DNA of 64,000 nt from Candidatus Nitrosocosmicus oleophilus. GTDB taxonomy: Archaea > Thermoproteota > Nitrososphaeria > Nitrososphaerales > Nitrososphaeraceae. The stretch is taken from assembly GCF_000802205.1 (NCBI RefSeq), contig NZ_CP012850.1, forward strand, positions 310,001 through 374,000, in the 5' to 3' direction. The notes beneath the pieces are model-generated. The model was not told where the DNA came from, did no database searches, and worked only from the letters and a program-made list of their open reading frames with translations. The position numbers were made by a program, and so were the translations under genes. Each line of letters starts with the position of its first letter. The first letter of the stretch is position 1. Positions 1 through 8,673 of this stretch are shown here, piece by piece.

Positions 1-805
1 CACTTAGCGGTGAATTTAAGAATAGTCCACTATCGACAAATCCTCCGAGAGATGCAAAGGGAAACTTGGGATTCAAAGGGAAATTCATAGAACTCTGTGC
101 TGAATCAACGTTAATTGAATAAAAAGCGGTTTGAGATTTAGTCTTGTTGTCTGTAATGGAAATATCAAATGGGGCCATCTGGTTGTTCTCAAGGCTGCCT
201 ACATTTAGTCCAAAACTTTGCGTTCCAACAACGCCAAGACTTGAATTATCATAAAATGTTGCCACAAGGTTCAAGAACTGTTCTGGTGATTGTCCTTGGT
301 TAATTATGTTGCCTGTAATGTGGGGATCTCCAACATTGTCTACGAATGAACTACTTCCGTTTAGCACAAGATTTGCGGGTTTCTCTTCTATAGCAGGTTG
401 AGAAGTAGTTGAAAATTCCATAAAGTTAAACTTGCCTAATATTTGAGGATCCTGTACTACTATATCAAATGGAGATAGTTCTCCTTGTCTAAGATTTGAT
501 ATTGATGAAAATGCAGAGTGGTTACCAACTGAAAGGTTGTTGTTTGTATCAGATAAGATGGCCGTAATTACAATATTAGATTGAGGCTGAGTTGACGTAT
601 TATTTACTTCACCTATAACATGGAAATTACCAAAGTCATCAATAAAACTAGATGTACTTGTAATTTGAATTATGTTGTTATTAGTAAGTTGAGCAATAGT
701 AAATTCGGCCTTCCAGAAATCAAATCCTCCAGGGTAAGGAACTGTCATGGAGAACAAGGAAACCAAAGATACTGTCAAAATTAGAATAATTGAAAAAGAT
801 TGCAC
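1..805 (-). CDS. Exported FxLYD-repeat surface protein (3' end beyond window)
   Basis: The reading frame is open from a GTG at 805 to the window edge (268 codons), so the C-terminus is missing. The first ~20 residues are hydrophobic (SFSIILILTVSLVSLFSM) and look like a signal peptide or anchor. Two repeats of about 100 residues follow. Each has the pattern FVD..G..H(V/I).G...N......N..(V/I)..(I/F)..D......G.......L...E..PFDI, which matches the FxLYD extracellular domain. The second copy keeps the ATFYDN core. FxLYD domains are common in archaeal surface proteins; no catalytic residues are evident. The gene is divergent from the small gene at 1121. An adhesive or structural role is inference. 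Confidence 0.7.
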   Translation of the reverse strand, partial: MQSFSIILILTVSLVSLFSMTVPYPGGFDFWKAEFTIAQLTNNNIIQITSTSSFIDDFGNFHVIGEVNNTSTQPQSNIVITAILSDTNNNLSVGNHSAFSSISNLRQGELSPFDIVVQDPQILGKFNFMEFSTTSQPAIEEKPANLVLNGSSSFVDNVGDPHITGNIINQGQSPEQFLNLVATFYDNSSLGVVGTQSFGLNVGSLENNQMAPFDISITDNKTKSQTAFYSINVDSAQSSMNFPLNPKFPFASLGGFVDSGLFLNSPLS

Positions 806-1120
806 ATGTTTAGAACGTAAATACAATAGTCAGATATCATAGAATAAAAAGTATAAACCTTCTCATTACAATTGCAATAAAAAGTAAAATAAAATAAAGA
901 GTGGGATGGTTGTTTAAAGTTTTCAACAATACATGATTAGCCAAGAGAAGATCCATGGGATATGCTTCAAGGTTGAATAGAGTCTGGATTTTCATATGTA
1001 AACACGAGTTGAAGCATCAATGAAGGCTTTCTCTAGTTTATCATCTTAACTTATTTGACGTTTATCAAATACTATATGGATATTGGGTTTTATTAGCAAT
1101 ATCTTTAATATCTAGTATGT
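806..1120. other. Divergent intergenic region
   Basis: AT-rich spacer between two divergent genes. No gene-like reading frame was seen. It holds the first member of the dispersed repeat family (952-984) and presumably both promoters. Confidence 0.5.
952..984. repeat. Dispersed repeat, tail type A
   Basis: Reads tccatgggatatgcttcaag then gttgaatagagtc. It shares the CTTCAAGGTTGAATAGAxTC tail with copies at 1544 and 7244. The ATTCAA/TTGAAT halves of the better copies form an inverted repeat. The 5' block is degenerate here (catggga instead of cgtgggga). Confidence 0.5.
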
Positions 1121-1423
1121 ATGTATATGTATATGGCATTTAAAGTAATAATCAAGCATCCATCAGAGGAAGGAGATGAACACACATATTATGGAATGGT
1201 ATTTCTTAAAGACGGCAAATCAAGTTTAAAGCGATTAGAATACTCTAACACAGAGGAGAATTTGCAAGCCGAATTTGTTTTTGATGGAAATCCCGTGGAA
1301 CCAAATGAAAATTATTTGGGTATCTTGTTTGCAGTTAATGAAAGTGAAACGATAAGGAATCCGGCTTTTAAAATTCAACATAACAACCCAGCACCTGTTG
1401 TTGAAGTTGTTGAATTTCCATAA
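1121..1423 (+). CDS. Small hypothetical protein (100 aa)
   Basis: Unknown function. Clustered ATGs (1121, 1127, 1133) leave the start uncertain; ATG 1133 (MAFKVIIKHP) gives the most protein-like N-terminus and suits a leaderless transcript. The sequence is soluble, alternates hydrophobic and charged residues as in a small beta-sandwich, and has a conserved-looking core (HTYYGMVFLKDGKSSLKRLE). No signal peptide is visible. It stands alone between the divergent FxLYD gene and the convergent GGGDS-repeat gene. Confidence 0.55.
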   Translation: MYMYMAFKVIIKHPSEEGDEHTYYGMVFLKDGKSSLKRLEYSNTEENLQAEFVFDGNPVEPNENYLGILFAVNESETIRNPAFKIQHNNPAPVVEVVEFP

Positions 1424-1728
1424 CCCAGTTAACACAATTGAACAACCCGGAGAGATCAAAAATAACTTAATATATTCATGCTCAAAGTATTTTGATATTT
1501 GATATTTGAACTTAGTGATACTATATTCGGTATCATTTAGTTTGGGCCCGTGGGGATACGATTCAATGTTGAATAGAATCTACACACTAAAAACATCAAA
1601 CTCAAAAATATAAAGATAATTTGTTTTAACCTACGTATCAGGATTCATTTTTTTATCAATGATAGTCCTACTTGATACAAACAAAAAATAAAGGTTTAAG
1701 AACTAATTCAGGAGTGACTAGATGTTTC
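1424..1728. other. Convergent intergenic region
   Basis: No gene-like reading frame. Contains the dispersed repeat at 1544-1580 whose first 14 bases equal the 3' end of the tRNA-Lys gene. Confidence 0.5.
1544..1580. repeat. Dispersed repeat with tRNA-Lys 3'-end-like head, tail type A
   Basis: Starts with gggcccgtggggat, identical over 14 bases to the 3' end of tRNA-Lys as read on this strand (29075-29088), then diverges into acgattcaatgttgaataga. ATTCAA-tg-TTGAAT is a perfect inverted repeat. It could be an attachment-site scar or a small structured element. Confidence 0.55.
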
Positions 1729-3495
1729 TTAGTTAAAGAAATTGATGTTTGCTTCAACAAAGTTGTTGTCATCGAATTCTATCGACTCATCTTCGCCATC
1801 ATTCCACAAAACTATTCCATTAATATTGTTCAGAGTTTTTGTTTCACCAGTGTCAACATCATGACCTTCTTGATTATCTGTTATTGTGGCCGCATACAAA
1901 GTGTTTGAATTAGAACCAGATTGGCCAATTTGAGTCATATCGACTTCAACTGCATCTGATAATCCATCGTCCAAGTGGGCCGCAACTAATTTTAGATCTT
2001 CATTTTGAATTAGATTTAACTGCAATGATGCAGTATCCAAATCACAATTACCAAAATATGCAATAGTTCTTACCTCTTGTGGATCTAATTGCTCAGATGA
2101 TAAGTCTACAGTATCGGAAATATCTGCACACGAATTTGAAGCCTTTATGATGTATTGATCTCCACCATTACCGTCATCATCATTACCATTACCATCATTA
2201 CCATTACCATCATTACCATCATTACCATCATTACCACTATTGTTATTTCCATTACCATCATTACCATCATTACCACTATTGTTATTTCCATTACCATATT
2301 CACAGCCTATACCATTGCCATCTCTGTCAAAGTCTTGGGTATCGGGTTGCTTTACTTTAAAGTTGTATTTGAAAATCTCATTAGGCTCAACCTTTCCATT
2401 ATGATTATCACAATTAAGACCACGCTGATTGGGTGAAATGCAGAAATCAGGATAAGATGGATCACAAGAAGTATTGACACATTTTTCTAGTTCAGGACTA
2501 TCTTCACATACGTTTTCTTCGGATCCACAGGTTTTTCCGTCAGATCTAAAGATCATTCCGTCTGGACATCCATCTGAATCTGGAATACATCTACCAGTTT
2601 CATCATCATCTACAGTATGGTAGCCGTCTGGACAACCACCTTCAGGAACACATTGATCGTCATCATTATTGAAAAATCCATCCGGGCAGTCTCCATCAAC
2701 ATAAGCACATTTTGGCAAGTCAGGATTCATTAAACAATCATTATCAGGACCTTCATTAGTAACGCCGATTGGAGGAATGTCATTATTTCCATCGTTGTTA
2801 TCCTCATCGTCACTTTCACATCCTATTCCATCATTGTCTCTATCAAACCCGTTCGGATCGTTTGACGACACTTTGAAGTTTTTATTTGATACATCTTCAC
2901 AGTCTAGATCTTGTTCTTCAGTTTCGTCAGTTAAAGAAGGAGAAGCATTTTCTGTGCTAAATGTTAATCCCATAGGACTTTGGCCAAGGGCTGGGTCAAT
3001 AGTAGTGGTTGATGATGCTAAGGCGGGGTCAGTAGTAGTGGTTGATGATGCTAAGGCTGGGTCAGTAGTAGTGGTTGATGATGCTAAGGCTGGGTCAGTA
3101 GTAGTGGTTGACGAACTAGATTGATCTCCACCACCGGAATCTCCACCACCGGAATCTCCACCACCGGAATCTCCACCACCGGAATCTCCACCACCGGAAT
3201 CTCCACCACCGGAATCTCCACCACCGGAATCTCCACCACCGGAATCTCCACCACCGGAATCTCCACCACCGGAATCTCCACCACCGTCACCCTCAGTGGT
3301 GGCATATGCAAGTTGATTTACTGGTACATTAGTAGAAGAAGAAAGGATAGTAGATAGAACTGGAGCAGTGACCATCGGAACTGATATTGCAAGTATTAAC
3401 AATAATACCGGTATTTGATAAAATATTTTTTTTCTAACACTGTTATTACGCATTGAAAGGTTATAATTGATGGTGTAATTCCAATTAATATCCAT
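1729..3495 (-). CDS. Exported repeat-rich protein with GGGDS tract and Excalibur-like Ca-binding motifs
   Basis: 588 residues. An N-terminal hydrophobic segment (residues ~22-45) is followed by 11 tandem GGGD(S/Q) units, then four TTT(T/I)DPALASS-type units. Two Excalibur-like segments follow: LDCEDV...FDRDNDGIGCES and LNCDN...FDRDGNGIGCEYG, each with a DxDxxGIGCE calcium-binding-like loop and paired Cys. Between them lies a Cys-rich stretch with repeated CPDG(F/Y/M) motifs. A second Asn/Gly/Asp tract precedes a globular C-terminal domain of ~130 residues (SCADISDTVDLSSEQL onward). The protein is probably surface-exposed or released. The in-frame tandem repeats (15, 33 bp) should vary in copy number. 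Function unknown. Confidence 0.7.
   Translation of the reverse strand: MDINWNYTINYNLSMRNNSVRKKIFYQIPVLLLILAISVPMVTAPVLSTILSSSTNVPVNQLAYATTEGDGGGDSGGGDSGGGDSGGGDSGGGDSGGGDSGGGDSGGGDSGGGDSGGGDSGGGDQSSSSTTTTDPALASSTTTTDPALASSTTTTDPALASSTTTIDPALGQSPMGLTFSTENASPSLTDETEEQDLDCEDVSNKNFKVSSNDPNGFDRDNDGIGCESDDEDNNDGNNDIPPIGVTNEGPDNDCLMNPDLPKCAYVDGDCPDGFFNNDDDQCVPEGGCPDGYHTVDDDETGRCIPDSDGCPDGMIFRSDGKTCGSEENVCEDSPELEKCVNTSCDPSYPDFCISPNQRGLNCDNHNGKVEPNEIFKYNFKVKQPDTQDFDRDGNGIGCEYGNGNNNSGNDGNDGNGNNNSGNDGNDGNDGNGNDGNGNDDDGNGGDQYIIKASNSCADISDTVDLSSEQLDPQEVRTIAYFGNCDLDTASLQLNLIQNEDLKLVAAHLDDGLSDAVEVDMTQIGQSGSNSNTLYAATITDNQEGHDVDTGETKTLNNINGIVLWNDGEDESIEFDDNNFVEANINFFN
2160..2295. repeat. Low-complexity tandem coding repeat (Asn-Gly-Asp)
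   Basis: Stretch of near-identical accatcatt/accattacc hexamer and nonamer steps, encoding alternating GN, DGN and GNNNSGND units within the 1729-3495 gene. Confidence 0.6.
2983..3114. repeat. 33-bp tandem repeat, about 4 copies
   Basis: Repeats of the unit beginning gggtcagtagtagtggttga, each 33 bp and in frame, encoding TTTTDPALASS in the 1729-3495 gene. One copy has T to I. Confidence 0.75.
3123..3285. repeat. 15-bp tandem repeat, about 11 copies
   Basis: Near-perfect array of ggaatctccaccacc, encoding GGGDS units. The lack of substitutions indicates recent expansion. Confidence 0.85.
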
Positions 3496-3657
3496 TTTAT
3501 AATTTTCTTATAGATAAATCGTATATAACATTAAATTGTATCATATCCCCAATAAGAAACAATTGATTTGAATGATTAGGGATTTGACATATATTGACAA
3601 TAGTAATGCAGCCACCACTACAAATTCTTATATATTGTACACTTAAATACATGATAG

Positions 3658-4530
3658 TTGAATTCAACCTGTTTTAGAACCGGGTTTCTCATTGTATTTT
3701 TTGTAATCTTTTCTCTACTACTATATCTAACCTTACCAATGTCATCATCGTCCTCTCTAAATACTGTCTCGGCTTCTTCTTTTAGTAGTTCGACAGATAA
3801 CAACATCGTCAATAGCAGTAACTTAGCATTACCTTTAGGTAATAATCCTAATTCGGGTATACAAGATACCACCACCAATAACAAGAATGGTCAATCTGGT
3901 TTCGACATTCAACAAGGATTGCCTCTTTCTAAGACAATCGGAATATATGATCTACCTAAGAATATTATATTAACAGATGATTTTGGCAAAAATAATAAAA
4001 TTCCAATAAGAGCATTTTTTTCTGAAGGTTTGATTACACAATTAGAAAAGCCAAGTGTAAACAAACAAGTAAAATTCAAACTTGATGACTGGAATCAAAA
4101 CATGATTCTTGGCTTTCAGGATTCGAGTGCTTTGAATTTTGTAAACATAAAAAATATCCTGGTAGGACAAATCAAGTCTTATGATTCTGTAGAGGATGCT
4201 TTAGAAGATGCTACCTATTGGGAGAATGTCCCACTTAACGATGAAATAATGTTACGATTTGAAAATAAAGGTTTAAACTTTATCATAATGGAAGTGACCT
4301 TTCAAAACGGAGTTTCTGGAGTTTACCATGCAATTTTTAACCTCGATGCTTATGGAAGTGAATCAGGTGCTGATGATCTTTTAGATTATAGGATAGATAA
4401 AGAGGATGCTAATTACAATATTGTTGATGATTCAAAACCAGAAATTGAAGTTAACAGTCCATTTTGGCAAATAAGTCAAATAATTGTTTGCGAAGATCTG
4501 AAATATAATGGATTTAGAGTATGTGGTTGA
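3658..4530 (+). CDS. Exported protein, paralogue of the PsbP-like neighbour's C-terminal domain
   Basis: 290 residues from a TTG start; the ATG seven bases upstream is out of frame. Residues ~8-27 form a hydrophobic signal segment, then a Ser/Asn-rich linker. From ~residue 130 the protein aligns with the C-terminal half of the convergent gene at 4583-6067: (V/M)GQIK(S/T)YDS, YW..(V/I)PLNDE(I/V), GVSGVYH versus GTSGIYS, and a closing IVCEDLKYNGFRVC versus LICSHLSLYGFKIC. The final Cys pair is conserved and may form a disulphide outside the cell. Function unknown. Confidence 0.7.
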   Translation: MNSTCFRTGFLIVFFVIFSLLLYLTLPMSSSSSLNTVSASSFSSSTDNNIVNSSNLALPLGNNPNSGIQDTTTNNKNGQSGFDIQQGLPLSKTIGIYDLPKNIILTDDFGKNNKIPIRAFFSEGLITQLEKPSVNKQVKFKLDDWNQNMILGFQDSSALNFVNIKNILVGQIKSYDSVEDALEDATYWENVPLNDEIMLRFENKGLNFIIMEVTFQNGVSGVYHAIFNLDAYGSESGADDLLDYRIDKEDANYNIVDDSKPEIEVNSPFWQISQIIVCEDLKYNGFRVCG

Positions 4531-4582
4531 TGTTACCACATCGTGTCAAATTCTTTTGTATTAGCAAATAGTTAGTCCCTAG

Positions 4583-6067
4583 TTAATCATCATTGTCGTC
4601 ATCGTCATCATTACTATTATTTTCATTTTCATCATTGTTGTTATCCTCATCATCTTCATCATTTTCATTATTACTATCAATTATAGAAATAGTATCCAGG
4701 TTTCCGTTGTTTGATGAATTTTGAGCCCCTTCCTCGCAAATTTTGAATCCATATAATGACAAATGAGAACATATCAAAGTAGAGGATTTCTGATAAAATA
4801 CAGGAGTATTTAGGATATCTTCTACATTTAATGAATCAATGACATTGTAGTTTGCCCCATTATCTTGTTCTCGTTCAAGTTCAGAATCAGAACCTGATTT
4901 AGTTCTCTGATCTGATTCAACGTCTACAACAGAAGAATATATCCCGCTGGTGCCATTTGAAAATTGAACTGAGGCTACCAAGTAATGCAATCCTGCATTA
5001 TCAAGCCGAAGTACCACTTCATCGTTAAGAGGAATATCTTTCCAATATTGAGAGCCTTCTAATATATCTGATAAAGAATCATATGTCTTTATTTGACCCA
5101 TAATCAAATCATTTATTTTTACAATTCCAATATTTGGTCTTTCAACAAAGTGAAAGGTTAACACTGGATTGTAACCAAAAACACTTCCTTCTGGAACACC
5201 AGATGTATTTGTTTCTGTTGTAATTCCACTATTATCAGTAACAAATCTTAGCGGAAGACGAGCATTATTGTCAGTATTGTCAGTTACTACCAGGTTCTCA
5301 GGAAGCAAATTTCCAATCGTAGTTGCAGCGGTAGTAGACGAGGTGGCTGGGTTAGTAAAGTTTGAAATATCTCCAGAGTTCGATATCTGAGTTTGATTGG
5401 TGGTAGTAGTTAATGCAGAAGATACGGGATTCAAGTTATTTTTTGGTTGACTAATTATCTCGTAGGAACCTATCATTTTTTGAGCAACAGGCATATACTC
5501 TGAAAACCATTTGGGATCTGCAACATAGTTGATACGGTAAACAACTCCATCACTGATGGTAAAAATCCTCATTACGTCAGAAATGCGATTTAAAATATCC
5601 ATTTCCTTAGAAAAAATGATTTTAGCAGGTTTTCCAGCCAAAGTTCCATCGGTTATATTGTTGATTTGAAATTCTGTGTTGATAGTAGAAAGCCTATTCA
5701 AATATTTATTTGTAAAATCATTGAGATCAAGATTTGAGGATGAGATATTTTCTACAGCCAAAATAACATGAGCTGGGTTATAGATATTTATCAAAGTAGA
5801 GGATTTTTTTTCTCTTATCTCTGGTGCAGAGAATGTGGCAACTGAGTTTTGGTCAAGGCTTTCTGTATTCTTCCAATTATAGGGGTACTGTATTTTAATT
5901 CCGTAATCTGTATTTTCATAGGGAATAAAATTTTCGTTCATATTTTCTGTTGGTTGGGCAGATACCAAATACGTATCAAAAGAAGTGAAGAGCATTGTAG
6001 TAGAAATGAAAACAATCAAGGTAAATGGAAATAACAGTTTTGAATTACCATTATCTAAAATAAACAT
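4583..6067 (-). CDS. Exported PsbP-like domain protein with acidic tail
   Basis: 494 residues. A signal peptide (residues ~10-37) is followed by a PsbP-like domain: YENTDYGIKIQYPYNWK near the start, GTLAGKPAKIIFS, then GVVYRINYVADPKWFSEYMP and the closing IGSYEI. PsbP-like lipoproteins and exported proteins are numerous in ammonia-oxidising archaea, where their role is unknown. A Thr/Ser/Asn linker leads to a C-terminal domain shared with the convergent neighbour (3658-4530). The last ~35 residues are almost only Asp, Glu and Asn. The two genes meet tail to tail, as if an inverted partial duplication produced them. Confidence 0.75.
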   Translation of the reverse strand: MFILDNGNSKLLFPFTLIVFISTTMLFTSFDTYLVSAQPTENMNENFIPYENTDYGIKIQYPYNWKNTESLDQNSVATFSAPEIREKKSSTLINIYNPAHVILAVENISSSNLDLNDFTNKYLNRLSTINTEFQINNITDGTLAGKPAKIIFSKEMDILNRISDVMRIFTISDGVVYRINYVADPKWFSEYMPVAQKMIGSYEIISQPKNNLNPVSSALTTTTNQTQISNSGDISNFTNPATSSTTAATTIGNLLPENLVVTDNTDNNARLPLRFVTDNSGITTETNTSGVPEGSVFGYNPVLTFHFVERPNIGIVKINDLIMGQIKTYDSLSDILEGSQYWKDIPLNDEVVLRLDNAGLHYLVASVQFSNGTSGIYSSVVDVESDQRTKSGSDSELEREQDNGANYNVIDSLNVEDILNTPVFYQKSSTLICSHLSLYGFKICEEGAQNSSNNGNLDTISIIDSNNENDEDDEDNNNDENENNSNDDDDDNDD

Positions 6068-6186
6068 CAGTTGGTTTAATCAACATTTATTTCTAAATCT
6101 TTTGACATCAAGAGAATATCAAAAGAATGATTTGGTTCCAAAGCCCTAACACTTTTTAGGTACTCAATTTCTATTTTCTTTCCTTA

Positions 6187-7110
6187 TTGACTAAAGAAGA
6201 TAACCTTCATGAAGAGAAAACAGAAGTTATCTACGGAGCAGAAAATATAATCAATGCTACTTTAGAGCAATGGTCAAACCTCAAACAATTTGCTGATATT
6301 TGTACAGATTCTAATGGCCCGTCTATGTTTGTCATACCCGGTCATCCTGTAACAGTAGCATATCGTCAACTCAAAGATAGAGGAATAAAATTAAGGTTTA
6401 TTGCAGAAATTAACAAGGATAATATCCAGTATTGCAAGGAACTTATGAAAATCTGTGAACTACGACATTTAGATGAAATAAAAGGAAATTTTGGTTTGGG
6501 TGATGGCGTATATTATAGAGCAAGTGCTAAAACTACTGAATCATCACCACCTCCATTGCTTATATCTAGTACGTTAAGAGCACTTGTAGAACAGCAACAA
6601 TATTTCTTTGATATGCTTTGGAGGAAAGCGATCCCTGCTAAGAAAAGGATAAAAGAAATAGAAGAAGGACTGAAAAGAGAATTTATAGAAACAATTCAAG
6701 ATCCTAGGGAAACTCTTGATTTGATCCCTAAACTACTTTCATCTTCCACTGAAGAAATTCAACTGATAATTTCTAATAAAGAAACATACCAACTATTTGA
6801 AAATGAAATTAAACTAACAAGTTTACTAAGAGAACAACTTAGAGAAGGCAACCATATACAGGTTTTAATTCATGGAGAGAAAAATACGGAGGACTATAAT
6901 CCTGAAGATGAGTTTGAAAATCTTTACCAATTGCAAAGAGATAATCCCAGTCAGTTAGAGACACAACGTATTACCAGTGTTGTTTACGATAGACTTAATG
7001 TTTTCATTTACGATAGAGAAACTATAGTGATCATAGAATCAAACAAAATTGCTAACAATAAATTAGTTACCGGTGAAGACCTGTTTGACTCGCTAGGGTT
7101 GGCAACTTAA
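6187..7110 (+). CDS. Orphan sensor-like protein related to Nitrososphaerales kinase input modules
   Basis: 307 residues from a TTG start. The opening EVIYGAENIINATLEQWSNL and the later GVYYRASAKTTES...PPLLISST, plus the C-terminal TSVVYDRLNVFIYDRETIVI, resemble the ligand-sensing N-terminal module that precedes histidine kinase domains in Nitrososphaerales. Residues ~130-175 are likely helical (LRALVEQQQYFFDMLW). No H-box, no N/G boxes and no receiver domain are present, and the next 245 bases hold no kinase remnant. It may be a kinase that lost its catalytic part, or a stand-alone sensor. Family assignment is from memory of the motif. Confidence 0.6.
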   Translation: MTKEDNLHEEKTEVIYGAENIINATLEQWSNLKQFADICTDSNGPSMFVIPGHPVTVAYRQLKDRGIKLRFIAEINKDNIQYCKELMKICELRHLDEIKGNFGLGDGVYYRASAKTTESSPPPLLISSTLRALVEQQQYFFDMLWRKAIPAKKRIKEIEEGLKREFIETIQDPRETLDLIPKLLSSSTEEIQLIISNKETYQLFENEIKLTSLLREQLREGNHIQVLIHGEKNTEDYNPEDEFENLYQLQRDNPSQLETQRITSVVYDRLNVFIYDRETIVIIESNKIANNKLVTGEDLFDSLGLAT

Positions 7111-7243
7111 ATAGTGAATCAACTGTTTCATCGTATGCCACAATATTTGATACACTGTGGATCAGATCAAGTATATCAACAGATAATCATAATTAGAACC
7201 GTCTAATCCTCGTGCCAAGTCGAAATACTCTCGCTGATTACAT

Positions 7244-7276
7244 CCGTGGGGATACGATTCAAGGTTGAATAAAATC
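7244..7276. repeat. Dispersed repeat, tail type A
   Basis: Reads ccgtggggatacgattcaag then gttgaataaaatc; 25 of 27 bases match the copy at 1550-1576. It lies 134 bp downstream of the 6187 gene. Confidence 0.55.
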
Positions 7277-7354
7277 CTAGCACAGAGATGACTCCCGAGA
7301 GCAAGAAAAAATTAGACACAAATAGTTATACTTTTTTGTATAAAAGATTCCGGT

Positions 7355-7516
7355 ATGTCATCGGTTAATGATAGCGGAGAAAATGAGTTTGCATATGAAG
7401 AATCCAATATAGTGGGAATATCCGAAAACATGCCAGAAGAAAAGGAAAAAAGAATATTAAAATCAATCAAAAAGGAAATGGAAGAGGAAGAGGATAAACC
7501 TGATGCAAACGTATAA
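7355..7516 (+). CDS. Small acidic protein (53 aa)
   Basis: An ATG-started frame encodes MSSVNDSGENEFAYEESN followed by a charged helix with RILKSIKKEMEEEEDKPD. Composition (over 40% charged, no Cys) is protein-like and unlike the surrounding AT-rich spacer. A TATA-like stretch (atacttttttgtataaaag) ends about 11 bases before the ATG. Function unknown; a chance reading frame cannot be excluded. Confidence 0.45.
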   Translation: MSSVNDSGENEFAYEESNIVGISENMPEEKEKRILKSIKKEMEEEEDKPDANV

Positions 7517-7956
7517 TGTCGTAAAATGTCATTACGATATTACCAGATAAGAGACCACTAAGTTTGGGCGCGTGGGGATTCGTGCTGATATCGGTATTTT
7601 AAATAGGATTCTAAAGTTAATAGTAGCAAGATATACTTAAGGATTTAATTAACAAATGAAATTTTAGAGCTAGATCAAAAAAGAATCTAATTAAAAAATA
7701 TAAGTTATACTCAAGAATTAACTTATTTGTTATTAGGGACAGAACTATGAAACATCAAGAATGACTATTCTAACTAATACTTTGAGCTTGACTACAAAGC
7801 AGTCTATTTTTAGTTATATATACATTCATCTTCTTAGCCATTTGCCATTAGTATACATTATCTTAGTACTAATGACAGCTAAAACTGATAGATAGCAATC
7901 ATCAAATACAATTGATAGAAAAAGACAAATCTAGAGAAGACGAGGTCTAAACTAAT
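7517..7956. other. Intergenic region
   Basis: No gene-like frame. It holds the tRNA-3'-like dispersed repeat at 7566-7611; the rest is AT-rich spacer. Confidence 0.45.
7566..7611. repeat. Dispersed repeat with tRNA-Lys 3'-end-like head, tail type B
   Basis: Head gggcgcgtggggattcg matches tRNA-Lys 3' end (29075-29091) at 16 of 17 bases. The tail tatcggtattttaaatagga is shared with the copy at 8756. Preceded by taagttt, as the 1544 copy is preceded by tagttt. Confidence 0.6.
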
Positions 7957-8241
7957 ATGACAGCTATGATAGCTATTCATGTTATTTTCATTAGAGACTT
8001 CATTTCAGAGGATTTGAAAATTAAAAAAAGTGCTGCTACTCTTGTTGAAAAATTGATTGAGGATATCCCTTCAAATGATATTATAATTGATTTTTCTAAT
8101 GTCAATTCAATTACCCCCGAATTTGTCCACCAATATTTGATAAGTAAACGAAAAATTAAAAAGGAAATTCACGAAGTGAATTTACCCTCATATGTAGAAT
8201 CGATAATCAGCAAAGCACAGAAATCTATCAAAGTAACATAA
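7957..8241 (+). CDS. STAS-like DUF4325 domain protein
   Basis: 94 residues. IIIDFSNVNSITPEFVHQYL matches the core of the STAS-like DUF4325 family (xxxDFxxVxSIxxxFxxEL). The N-terminal FIRDFISEDLKIKKSAATL would be the preceding strand-helix. Proteins of this fold often occur with ATPase or HTH partners in bacteria, but no partner lies next to it here. A phosphorylatable Ser in SNVNSIT is possible. Probable role is regulatory; inference only. ATG 7957 is preceded by an A/T-rich leader without a clear ribosome binding site. Confidence 0.65.
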   Translation: MTAMIAIHVIFIRDFISEDLKIKKSAATLVEKLIEDIPSNDIIIDFSNVNSITPEFVHQYLISKRKIKKEIHEVNLPSYVESIISKAQKSIKVT

Positions 8242-8445
8242 CCGCTCTTGGCACTTCGCAGGGCTCTAAAGTTAAGCCCCGATATTGCAGTTATAATAAC
8301 ATCAAACTATACATGCTAATATTTGACATAGTTTAGTTACAGTTTTGTTTGTGTATATTTTATTATCCGACTTTACGTTTTCTTTTATTTTGGTAATTAA
8401 ACCCATTATCCTAAAATTTATAAGTAAGTATGTTATTGTAATATT

Positions 8446-8673
8446 ATGCAAAAAGCATACAAAATCAGCATAATAGCATTATCTATTCTTTCAGTTATTA
8501 TGGCCTCAACAGCTATAATAAGTGAATCTTTCGCAGATCACCCTGCCTCAAAAAAATTAAAAGATCGAGCAAACGCATTAGATAAGGAAGCAGAACAAGC
8601 TAAGAAGGATGGAAACGATGTAAAGTCATTTGCAAAGAGCTTCGCGGCTAACAAGCTAAGAGAAAATGCTTAG
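8446..8673 (+). CDS. Small exported protein (75 aa)
   Basis: Residues 1-30 form a clear signal peptide (ISIIALSILSVIMASTAII then ESFADHPA as a cleavage region). The mature ~45 residues are a charged helix (KLKDRANALDKEAEQAKKDG) ending KLRENA. The upstream aatttataagtaagtatgtt contains a TATA-like box about 25 bases before the ATG, suggesting a short leader. Function unknown. Confidence 0.65.
   Translation: MQKAYKISIIALSILSVIMASTAIISESFADHPASKKLKDRANALDKEAEQAKKDGNDVKSFAKSFAANKLRENA

Noticed and set aside
3123-3285. Possible CRISPR-like array
   Set aside because: Direct tandem units of 15 bp with no unique spacers; it is a coding repeat. No cas genes are present anywhere in the window.
3084-3357. 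Open frames encoding VVEIP or TTGIS repeats over the 15-bp array
   Set aside because: Any 15-bp repeat without stops stays open in several frames. The GGGDS frame continues into unique, well-formed sequence on both sides; the others do not.
7244-7611. Additional tRNA genes at the gtggggat repeats
   Set aside because: Only the T-arm/acceptor 3' side is present; no D-arm, anticodon arm or matching 5' acceptor strand can be found next to any copy.
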